A stretch of 64,000 nt of DNA from Leifsonia poae (GTDB lineage Bacteria > Actinomycetota > Actinomycetes > Actinomycetales > Microbacteriaceae): NCBI RefSeq assembly GCF_027921845.1, contig NZ_BSEN01000013.1, forward strand, positions 173,182 to 237,181, written 5' to 3'. The position numbers and the translations under genes are program-made. Below are positions 16,928-23,984 of this stretch, piece after piece. Position 1 is the stretch's first letter, and the number at the start of each line of letters is the position of its first letter. A model generated the notes under the pieces. The model did no database searches. It had not been told where the DNA came from and saw only the letters and a program-made list of their open reading frames with translations.

Positions 16928-19233
16928 CCCGCGACGCCGACGACCTCTACGACCACCTGCCGGTGATCTACCGGATGCGCGACGAAGAGCTCGGCGGCCC
17001 CCTGAAGGCCGTGCTCGAGATCATCGGCGAGCAGGCCGTGCTGCTCGAACGCGACCTCGACCAGCTCTACGACGACCTCTTCATCGAGACCGCAGCCGAC
17101 TGGGTCGTGCCGTACCTCGGTGATCTGGTCGGCTACGTGCCGGTGAGCGAGGCCGGTGCACCCGGCGACCCGAACACGCCCGCCGGGCGCGACCTGAACC
17201 GCGTGCTGGTGCCCAGGAGGGACGTCGCCGCCACGCTCGACCATCGCAGCCGCAAGGGGACCGCCGCGCTGCTCGAGATCTTGAGCGACGAGATCGCCGA
17301 CTGGCCGGCACGCATCGTCGAGTTCTTCACCCTGCTCGGCTGGACGCAGCAGCTCGACCACCAGCATCCGACCCGGGGCGGCACGCTGGACCTGCGGAAC
17401 GGCGACGCCCTCGATCTCCTCGACGGTCCCTTCGACTCGGCCGCGCACACCGTAGAGGTGCGCCGGCCACTGTCGCATCACTCACGCGGACGGTACGACA
17501 TCCCGTCGCTCGGGCTGTTCGTCGCCCGGCTGAAGGACTACTCCGTGACAGCGGCGCCCGCCTGCTGCATCGAGCGCGAGGGCAACCAGTGCTACACCTT
17601 CAGCGTGCTCGGCAACGACGCACCGCTGTTCACCCGAGCCGAGCGGTCGGCCGACGACGCCGCGGTCGCCGGCCCGCTGAATCTGCCACTGCCCATCCGG
17701 CTGCGCGCCTTCTCGGAGCAGGTGACGCGGCGGCCGCACCGGGTGCGGGCATCCGGCCTCTACTACGGCGACGGCCGGTCGCTGACTATCTCGGTGCAGC
17801 GCGGACGCGCGCGTGCTCTCGTGCCCATCGCGGCCGAGAACGTCATCCCCGCCGACCTCCGCGACTGGCACGCGTACGAGGCGCCGCGCGGGAGCGTGCT
17901 CGTCGATCCGGTGCGCGGCCGGATGGTCTTCCCGCTCGGGCAGACGCCCCGTGCCGTCGACGTCACCTACCACTACGGCTTCAGCGCCAGCATGGGCGGA
18001 GGCGAGTACCACCGCCCGCTGCTCGGCCCCCGCGACGCCCGGATGTTCCGGGTGCGGCAGGTCGCGCCGAAGGACGGCGAGTTCGCGAACATCGGTGACG
18101 CCTACCGCGCCTGGACGACCCTGCGCGATGCACCCGTCGCCGAGGGGGAGGTCGCGCCGCTCGCCGCGGCGATCGAGGTGATGGACAGCCGCGCGTACGA
18201 GGAGCGGCTCGCCTTCGACCTGATCGCGGGCGAGAGCCTGCAGCTGCGTGCGGCGGATCGGTGCCGTCCGACGCTCCGCCTGCTCGACTACCGGGTCAAC
18301 CAACCGGACCCGTTCCGCGTGAGCGGGGAGGCCGGCAGCCGGTTCGTGCTCGACGGCATGCTCGTGGCCGGGCGCGGCATCGCCATCGCGGCGCCCGATC
18401 CGGGGGAGGGCGACGCGGAAGGCGATGCGGCCGCAGACGCTGCCGCTGCCTCCGCAGACTCCGCTGCCGCGGTCGCCATCGAGACGCCCCGGCGTGCCGC
18501 CGATCTGTGCGACGTGCGCATCCGGCACTGCACGCTCGTGCCCGGCTGGGACATCGGCTCGGAGTGCGAGCCCGAGCGACCGGATGAGCCCAGCATCACC
18601 CTCGGTGGCAGCGGTGCCTCGCTGGTCGTCGAGCACAGCATCGTCGGGTCGATCTGGGTCGACGACGGCGAGCGCCGGGGACGCCCGAACCGCATCTGCC
18701 TCTCCGACAGCATCCTCGACTCCTGCGACGACCGCGGGCTGGCGCTCTGCGACCCCGAGGAGCGGATGGCGAACGCGGAACTGACCGTGCTGCGGACCAC
18801 CGTGATCGGCCGCACCCTGGTGCACGCGGTCGGCCTCGCGGAGAACAGCGTCTTCACCGGAGCTCTGGTGGTGGCACGACGGCAACGCGGATGCGTGCGC
18901 TTCTGCCACCTGCCACCCGGCTCGCGCACGCCGCGACGCTTCCACTGCGTTCCCGATCGCACCGCGCTCGAAGCACTGCCGGCCTCGGAACGGCCGGGCG
19001 AGATCCTCCGGCTGGCTCCGGAGTTCTCGAGCGTGCGCTACGGGACGCCCGCGTACCTGCAGCTCGGCGACGGCTGCGCCGACGAGATCGTGCGCGGCGC
19101 CGACGACGAGTCTGAACTGGGCGCGTTCCACGATCTGTACCAGCCGCAACGGCGCGCGAACCTCCGGTTCCGCCTCGACGAATACACCGCCGCCGGTTAC
19201 GAGACCGGCATCATCGACACGAAGCAGGGGTAG
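16924..19233 (+). CDS. Phage tail protein I-like baseplate periphery protein
   Basis: The 769-residue protein begins with the tail-protein-I type domain: YDHLPVIYRMRDEEL, LERDLDQLYDDLFIETAADWVVPYLGDLVG, and RSRKGTAALLEILSDEIADWP. After about residue 180 it becomes beta-rich with several Cys residues (for example ACCIEREGNQCYTF), and residues about 430-700 read as a beta-helix or carbohydrate-binding-like region. An acidic Ala-rich loop (about 495-520) interrupts it. In eCIS this class joins the wedge to any peripheral part. It overlaps the previous gene by 4 bases. Confidence 0.75.
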   Translation: MTRDADDLYDHLPVIYRMRDEELGGPLKAVLEIIGEQAVLLERDLDQLYDDLFIETAADWVVPYLGDLVGYVPVSEAGAPGDPNTPAGRDLNRVLVPRRDVAATLDHRSRKGTAALLEILSDEIADWPARIVEFFTLLGWTQQLDHQHPTRGGTLDLRNGDALDLLDGPFDSAAHTVEVRRPLSHHSRGRYDIPSLGLFVARLKDYSVTAAPACCIEREGNQCYTFSVLGNDAPLFTRAERSADDAAVAGPLNLPLPIRLRAFSEQVTRRPHRVRASGLYYGDGRSLTISVQRGRARALVPIAAENVIPADLRDWHAYEAPRGSVLVDPVRGRMVFPLGQTPRAVDVTYHYGFSASMGGGEYHRPLLGPRDARMFRVRQVAPKDGEFANIGDAYRAWTTLRDAPVAEGEVAPLAAAIEVMDSRAYEERLAFDLIAGESLQLRAADRCRPTLRLLDYRVNQPDPFRVSGEAGSRFVLDGMLVAGRGIAIAAPDPGEGDAEGDAAADAAAASADSAAAVAIETPRRAADLCDVRIRHCTLVPGWDIGSECEPERPDEPSITLGGSGASLVVEHSIVGSIWVDDGERRGRPNRICLSDSILDSCDDRGLALCDPEERMANAELTVLRTTVIGRTLVHAVGLAENSVFTGALVVARRQRGCVRFCHLPPGSRTPRRFHCVPDRTALEALPASERPGEILRLAPEFSSVRYGTPAYLQLGDGCADEIVRGADDESELGAFHDLYQPQRRANLRFRLDEYTAAGYETGIIDTKQG

Positions 19234-19237
19234 GGCC

Positions 19238-20680
19238 ATGAAGGGCGATTTCACGCGCGACACGTTCGTCGCCACGAAGCACTACACCGGTGTGCTGCTG
19301 CAGCAGGGTCGCGTGCAGCTCGACGCGGACTTGAACGAGCAGTCGTCCATCGCGCGATACCGGATGCGGCAGCTCGCCGCCGACGTGATCGGCCGGCACG
19401 GAGGCCCGGCCGGGGCGCTCGGCTTCGGTCTCACCGATGACGAGTCGGTCATCGACACGCTCGCCGACCGGTACGGGCGCCCACTCGAGGCGGCGCGGGC
19501 CGACGCGCTCCGGGAGAGACTGCGCAACTCCGACTTCCTCATCGGCACCGGTCGCTACTACGTGGATGGTCTGATGTGCGAGAACGACGAAGCGCTCAGC
19601 TACGGCCAGCAGGCCGGGTACCCGTTCGACGCCGACACCGATCTGTTCTCGCTGCGCCGGGTCTCGAAGTTCCTCGTCTACCTCGATGTCTGGGAGCAGC
19701 ACGTGACGATGCTCGACGACGACGGCATCCGTGAGGTGGCGCTCGACGGGCCGGACACGGCCACGCGGTCGCAGCTGGTGTGGCAGGTGAAGGTGCTGCG
19801 GCCCCGTGACGGGCAGAAGCAGGTCGACGACTCCGACCTGGATGCGTTCGCCGCGCGCGCCTGGTCGGGGCTGCGCGCACGTGCGAAGGTGCCGCCGGAC
19901 ACGACGGAGGACTGCACGACCGATCCGGAGGCGGCCTACCGTGGCGCGGAGAACCAGCTGTACCGGGTCGAGATCCACCGCGGCGGCCCCGGCCGGGCCG
20001 ACGACCCGGCGGCGGCCGACGGGGCGACGTTCGTGTGGTCGCGCGAGAACGGCTCGGTGACCTTCGACGTCGTCACGCTCGAGGAGAGCCCGGCCGACAA
20101 GACCATCAGCGTCGCGCTGGCATCGCTCGGCCGTGACGATTCGCTGGGCCTGGCGGTGGGCGACTGGGTGGAGATCGTCGACGAGCCGACGGTGCTGCGG
20201 CAGCTCGGCGGTGAGCTGCGGCGCGTCAACGCCATCCTGCCCGACGAGCTGACCGTCGTGCTCGACGGGGTGCTCGACGTCGACCTCGACCTCTCGGGCC
20301 CGGTGATCCTGCGCCGATGGGATCACGGGGGCGACGTCGCCGCCGACAACGCGCTGCCGGTGATCGAGTCCGATCTCACGGCGCCGCGCTGGCTGCGGCT
20401 CGAAGACGGGGTGGAGGTGCTCTTCGAAGCGGAGAGCATCCCCGGGCTGGCGAACGAGTACCGGGTGGGCGACTACTGGCTGATCCCCGCCCGGGTGGCC
20501 ACCGGCGACGTCGAATGGCCGCAGGAGGAACCGGCCGGCGCGCAGCCGGTGCCGGCGGCACTGCCTCCGCGCGGCGTGCAGCACGTCTACGCGCCCCTGG
20601 CCCAAGCCAGCATGACCGCGGCCGGCGCCCTCACGATCGGCACGGACTTCCGCAAGGCCTTCGCCGGCATTGCCGTCTGA
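19238..20680 (+). CDS. DUF6519 protein, last gene of the injection system operon
   Basis: The 480-residue product opens with MKGDFTRDTF and HYTGVLLQQGRVQLDADLNEQ, the hallmark of the DUF6519 family found in eCIS loci of actinobacteria and other soil bacteria. It is mostly beta, with WEQHVTMLDD and FVWSRENGSVTFDV. No function is established; its place at the end of the baseplate genes suggests an outer part of the baseplate. It starts 4 bases after the preceding TAG with GGGGTAGGG upstream, and a strong hairpin follows the stop. Confidence 0.8.
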   Translation: MKGDFTRDTFVATKHYTGVLLQQGRVQLDADLNEQSSIARYRMRQLAADVIGRHGGPAGALGFGLTDDESVIDTLADRYGRPLEAARADALRERLRNSDFLIGTGRYYVDGLMCENDEALSYGQQAGYPFDADTDLFSLRRVSKFLVYLDVWEQHVTMLDDDGIREVALDGPDTATRSQLVWQVKVLRPRDGQKQVDDSDLDAFAARAWSGLRARAKVPPDTTEDCTTDPEAAYRGAENQLYRVEIHRGGPGRADDPAAADGATFVWSRENGSVTFDVVTLEESPADKTISVALASLGRDDSLGLAVGDWVEIVDEPTVLRQLGGELRRVNAILPDELTVVLDGVLDVDLDLSGPVILRRWDHGGDVAADNALPVIESDLTAPRWLRLEDGVEVLFEAESIPGLANEYRVGDYWLIPARVATGDVEWPQEEPAGAQPVPAALPPRGVQHVYAPLAQASMTAAGALTIGTDFRKAFAGIAV

Positions 20681-20710
20681 CCGCCGGCCGCCCCACCCCT
20701 GGGTGTGGGC

Positions 20711-20769
20711 GTGAGTCGCATCAACTCGGCCTTCCGCGACGTCGGGAAGGCCGAGTCGATGCGACTCAC
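20711..20769. terminator. Long intergenic hairpin, probable bidirectional terminator
   Basis: The arms 20711-20735 and 20745-20769 are 25 bases each and pair with a single A-C mismatch at the middle of the stem; the loop is 9 bases. The hairpin fills the 105-base gap between the convergent ends of the injection-system operon and the glycoside hydrolase gene. There is no T-tract on either side. Position and strength suggest a terminator for both directions. Confidence 0.6.
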
Positions 20770-20785
20770 GGAACCAGCGGGGGTG

Positions 20786-23758
20786 TCAGCCGCAGTCGAT
20801 GGCGGCGTACGGCGCCGTGTAGGTGCTGTACGCGCCGATGCCGTCGGTGTAGGTGTACCCGGCGATGGTCGCGGTGCCCGCCGCGACCGTCGCCGCGCCG
20901 GAGCCGAACAGGTTGTACGCGGCCTTCGACGTGGCGACCGCGGTGAACTTCTTGTCGCCGAACGGCGTCGTCAGCCGGATGTCGGCCGCCTTCGCCGCGT
21001 TGTTCAGCGCGTACACGGCGACGGTCGCGTCTCCGTTGATGCACTGCGCCTTGGCGTTCACCGCGAGGGCGACCGTGGTGCGCGCCGTCACCGGTGACCC
21101 GGCGACGAACTTCGCGAGCGTCACCGTGTCGATGTTCGGCGCGAACGAGGTGGCGTTGCCGAGCGTCAGCGAGCCCGTCGAGGTCGTCAGCGCCAGCGGG
21201 ATCGTCTTGTCCCAGTAGCTGCTCCACGAGTAGTTGTGACGCACGGCCGCCCGCACGGTCGAGCCGCCGGCCTCCGTCACATCGACGAAGCGACTGATCA
21301 CCTGCGGGTTGTAGTTGATCGCCGCCGCCTTGTCGGCATTGGTCGCGCCGAGCACCAGCTGGTAGGCGCCGGCCGTGAAGCCGGCCGGACGCGGCACGGT
21401 CAGTGTGTTGCCCGCGCCGTTGCCGAGGTACCCGACGTCGCGCACCACGCCGGATGCATCCGCCGACCCGTTGGAGCCGGCCGCAGCGGTCTGCACCACG
21501 GCCGTGCCCGCGCGGGGAAGGGCCTCGGCCTCGGAGCGGAACACGTTCGCCGGATCGGCGTCGGACGCCTTCTGGGTCGCGCCACGCAGCGTGGTCACGT
21601 CTGCGACGAGCGCGCCGGCGGGCGCCGTCACCTTCAGCTCGTTGACGCCCTGCGGGAGGAACACCCGCGCGGTCGATGCCCAGGAGCCGGATGCGGTGGC
21701 CGCGGCGAGCGGCACACTACGTCCATTCACCGACAGTGCGGGCGTCGAGGCTCCGGTCGTCGCGAAGTGCGTCGTCACGTCGTAGTAGCCCGTTTCAGCG
21801 GTGGTGGCGAAGAACGTCGCCGATCCGCTGCCCGAGAGCGACACCGATCCGGCCGTCGCCTGCTGCGCGTAGGTCAGTGCGGCCCCGCCGGACAGGCGCG
21901 CGTCCAGAGCCGGATACACCGCCTTCTCCCCGTCGGTCACGTCGTACAGATCGAAGCGATCGAGCGTGACGTCGGCGCCGGGGAGGATCGTCTGACCGTT
22001 CGCGCTCGCTCGGATCGAGAGCGCGTGCGTTCCCGCCGTCAACGCAACAGTGACGTCCGTCGTGCCGCGGTAGGTCCACGACAGATCGGCCGAGTACTTG
22101 ATGAGCTGCTTGTAGGCGCCGTCGACGAACAGGGCGTGCTGGCCGGGCGCGAGGTTCGCACCGGCCAGGATGCTGAGCCGGTACGTTCCCGTGCGCGGCA
22201 CGGTCACGTTCCAGGTCGCCGACGATCCGGCCTTGTTGAACGAGCCGACATCGCGCCCGTTCGACGCCATGAACGACCACTCGCGCGACGGGTCCTGAGC
22301 GTACGCCGTCGCGTTGGCGAGAGTGGAGTTCTCCGCCTCGACACTGCTGACCCGATCGGTGGCGACCGGCTGACGGGCGGCGAGCGCCGGGGTGATCTCC
22401 ACCTGGTAGGCGGTGTACCGGTCGGCATTCGGAACGGTGAGCGCGACGGTTCCGTTGCTCACGGTCGCTCGGGTCGAGAGGATCACCGGCGGCTGCAGGG
22501 ACGCGCCCTCCGCGCCGTTGAGCCGGTCGGCGCGCACCTGCACGTCCACACTCGTTCCGAAGGTGCTGCCGGCAACGCCCGAGACGGTCAGCGCGACGTC
22601 TTTCGAGCCGCCGCCGAACAGCACCGTGGCCTTCTTCTTCGCCGGATCGATCGCGCCGATTCCCTGCAGCGTGTCGGGCGCGTTGAGTTGCGGGGGAGTG
22701 ACCTTGACGGTCGTGGAGCCGGCGAGATCTCCGTACCACTTGAACATCCACCAGCCGCCGTTCGCGCCGTTGTTGCGCGACGAGTTGTCGGACAGATTGC
22801 CGGCGTAGTTCCAATAGGCGGTCTGCGCGTCGACCTTCTCGTCTTCGAACATCGACATCCACTGCACCAGCTGACCGGGCACGCCCATGTCGCGGAGCAT
22901 CCCGTATTCGGTGATGTTCACCGGGATGGGCGCGATGCCGAGGGACGACAGGATCTGCCGGTACTGCGTCACATTGCCGCGGAAGGTGGCGAGGTTGTTG
23001 GTTCCGAGCTCGTGCCAGATGAAGACGTCGGGCAGCTGGCTGTTCGCCTTGGCGTAGGTGAGGTAGTCGGCGCTGCGGTCGGCGTGCCACGACGAGTCGC
23101 CGGGGCCGCCGATCTTCGCGTGCCCGAGACCGTGCGCGGCGTAGACCGCCTGGATGGTGCTGTACGCGGCGGACCAGTCGGCGAGGAACTGGTTCTTCTG
23201 TGTCGACCAGTTCGGGTACCAGTTGCCGGCATCCGGCTCGTTGAACGGGATGAAGATGTAGTCCTCGGGATGCTGCGACCGGGTCGCCACCTTCTCGACC
23301 GCCGCGCGGAGAACGGGAAGGTAGTCCCACTCGCCGTCGCCGTTGGCGTCACCCGGACGTTTGCCGCCGTTGTAGGCCCAGTCCGGATACTCGTCTTGGA
23401 TGTACACGTAGAGGTCTTTGCCGCCACCCGCGAAGAAGTTCTTCTCGACGTCGAGAGCGTCGCCGTTGGGATGCTGGGCGCCCTGCGGCGGCTTCTGCGA
23501 GGTGTTGGTCACCCGGGCGCCGTCGAGGACGGCCTGACTCGGTACGCCGTCGTCGCCCAAGCCGTAGAGGGTTCCCGTCGAACCGCCGCGGAAGTCACCC
23601 GTGGTCTGGGAGAGGTCGACGCGCAATGCGTCGGGGGAGGCGGCGACGGCGGGAGCCGCCGTCAACCCGCCGAGAGTGACGCAGAGTGCCGTCACCGCCG
23701 CCGTCGAGAGGCCGGCCAGCGACATCCGCTGCCTGGGCCGTTGTTGGTCGTCACGCAA
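20786..23758 (-). CDS. Secreted glycoside hydrolase, clan A-type, with C-terminal carbohydrate-binding-like domains
   Basis: I place the start at the TTG at 23758, giving 990 residues. AAGGAG sits 7 bases upstream (23766-23771) and a classic signal peptide follows (RQRMSLAG, a hydrophobic core, then APAVAA at about 35-40). The first ATG of the frame, at 23830, lies in the -10 box of the promoter and cannot be the start. The catalytic part has FIPFNEPDAGNW with the likely acid/base Glu174 and VNITEYGML with the likely nucleophile Glu284, the layout of clan A TIM-barrel hydrolases (GH39- or GH30-like). Two CBM6/35-like beta domains follow (SVEAENSTLANA and RSEAEALPRAG). The divergent alpha-galactosidase suggests a galactose-bearing plant polymer; the family and substrate are uncertain. 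Confidence 0.75.
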   Translation of the reverse strand: MRDDQQRPRQRMSLAGLSTAAVTALCVTLGGLTAAPAVAASPDALRVDLSQTTGDFRGGSTGTLYGLGDDGVPSQAVLDGARVTNTSQKPPQGAQHPNGDALDVEKNFFAGGGKDLYVYIQDEYPDWAYNGGKRPGDANGDGEWDYLPVLRAAVEKVATRSQHPEDYIFIPFNEPDAGNWYPNWSTQKNQFLADWSAAYSTIQAVYAAHGLGHAKIGGPGDSSWHADRSADYLTYAKANSQLPDVFIWHELGTNNLATFRGNVTQYRQILSSLGIAPIPVNITEYGMLRDMGVPGQLVQWMSMFEDEKVDAQTAYWNYAGNLSDNSSRNNGANGGWWMFKWYGDLAGSTTVKVTPPQLNAPDTLQGIGAIDPAKKKATVLFGGGSKDVALTVSGVAGSTFGTSVDVQVRADRLNGAEGASLQPPVILSTRATVSNGTVALTVPNADRYTAYQVEITPALAARQPVATDRVSSVEAENSTLANATAYAQDPSREWSFMASNGRDVGSFNKAGSSATWNVTVPRTGTYRLSILAGANLAPGQHALFVDGAYKQLIKYSADLSWTYRGTTDVTVALTAGTHALSIRASANGQTILPGADVTLDRFDLYDVTDGEKAVYPALDARLSGGAALTYAQQATAGSVSLSGSGSATFFATTAETGYYDVTTHFATTGASTPALSVNGRSVPLAAATASGSWASTARVFLPQGVNELKVTAPAGALVADVTTLRGATQKASDADPANVFRSEAEALPRAGTAVVQTAAAGSNGSADASGVVRDVGYLGNGAGNTLTVPRPAGFTAGAYQLVLGATNADKAAAINYNPQVISRFVDVTEAGGSTVRAAVRHNYSWSSYWDKTIPLALTTSTGSLTLGNATSFAPNIDTVTLAKFVAGSPVTARTTVALAVNAKAQCINGDATVAVYALNNAAKAADIRLTTPFGDKKFTAVATSKAAYNLFGSGAATVAAGTATIAGYTYTDGIGAYSTYTAPYAAIDCG

Positions 23759-23815
23759 TCCAGTACTCCTTCGTACGAGTGTCGGTCGGTTCGCCCCACC
23801 CATTCGGGGGGATCT

Positions 23816-23843
23816 TGAAACCGCTATCATGATAGCGGTTTCG
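23816..23843. promoter_or_regulatory. Two abutting LacI-family operators over the hydrolase -10 box
   Basis: TGAAACCGCTATCA (23816-23829) fits the LacI-family consensus TGNNANCGNTNNCA exactly; 23830-23843 is its mirror image with the last base changed. Together they form a 26-base perfect palindrome (23817-23842). It covers the -10 box of the - strand hydrolase promoter, so binding would block that promoter. The LacI gene at 29400 is the obvious candidate regulator. Confidence 0.75.
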
Positions 23844-23856
23844 TGTTTCGATGCAA
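23829..23856 (-). promoter_or_regulatory. Promoter of the secreted hydrolase gene
   Basis: Read on the - strand, TTGCAT (23856-23851) and TATCAT (23834-23829) are separated by 16 bases. The expected transcript start is near 23822, about 64 bases before the TTG start codon. The -10 box lies inside the double operator. Confidence 0.65.
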
Positions 23857-23885
23857 GAGCCTCCCGATGCCTGATGTCGCGTGGT

Positions 23886-23899
23886 TGATAGCGGTTTCA
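23886..23899. promoter_or_regulatory. LacI-family operator in the divergent region
   Basis: TGATAGCGGTTTCA matches the TGNNANCGNTNNCA consensus at every fixed position and is identical to the reverse complement of the first operator at 23816. It lies between the two divergent promoters, upstream of both, so it could serve in looping. Confidence 0.7.
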
Positions 23900-23907
23900 G
23901 AATTAAT

Positions 23908-23935
23908 TTGCATCTTGCTCTGAAACCGTTATCAT
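23908..23935 (+). promoter_or_regulatory. Promoter of the alpha-galactosidase gene
   Basis: TTGCAT (23908-23913) and TATCAT (23930-23935) with a 16-base spacer are the same boxes and spacing as on the opposite strand for the hydrolase. The expected transcript start is near 23942, giving a leader of about 43 bases. Confidence 0.65.
23921..23934. promoter_or_regulatory. LacI-family operator over the alpha-galactosidase -10 box
   Basis: TGAAACCGTTATCA fits TGNNANCGNTNNCA and differs from the operator at 23816 by one base. It covers all but one base of the alpha-galactosidase -10 box, mirroring the arrangement at the hydrolase promoter. Confidence 0.7.
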
Positions 23936-23984
23936 GATTCGAGTCGACCTGACACAGATCAACCATCCACGATGAAGAGGACCG

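Noticed and set aside
1-20680. A complete prophage in the tail-gene region
   Set aside because: No capsid, terminase, portal, integrase, lysis or replication gene is present; the AAA+ ATPase, DUF4255, DUF4157 and DUF6519 genes mark an injection system instead.
23759-23830. 24 extra N-terminal residues for the secreted hydrolase (ATG at 23830)
   Set aside because: The ATG lies in the -10 box and operator, and a TTG with a strong ribosome site follows.
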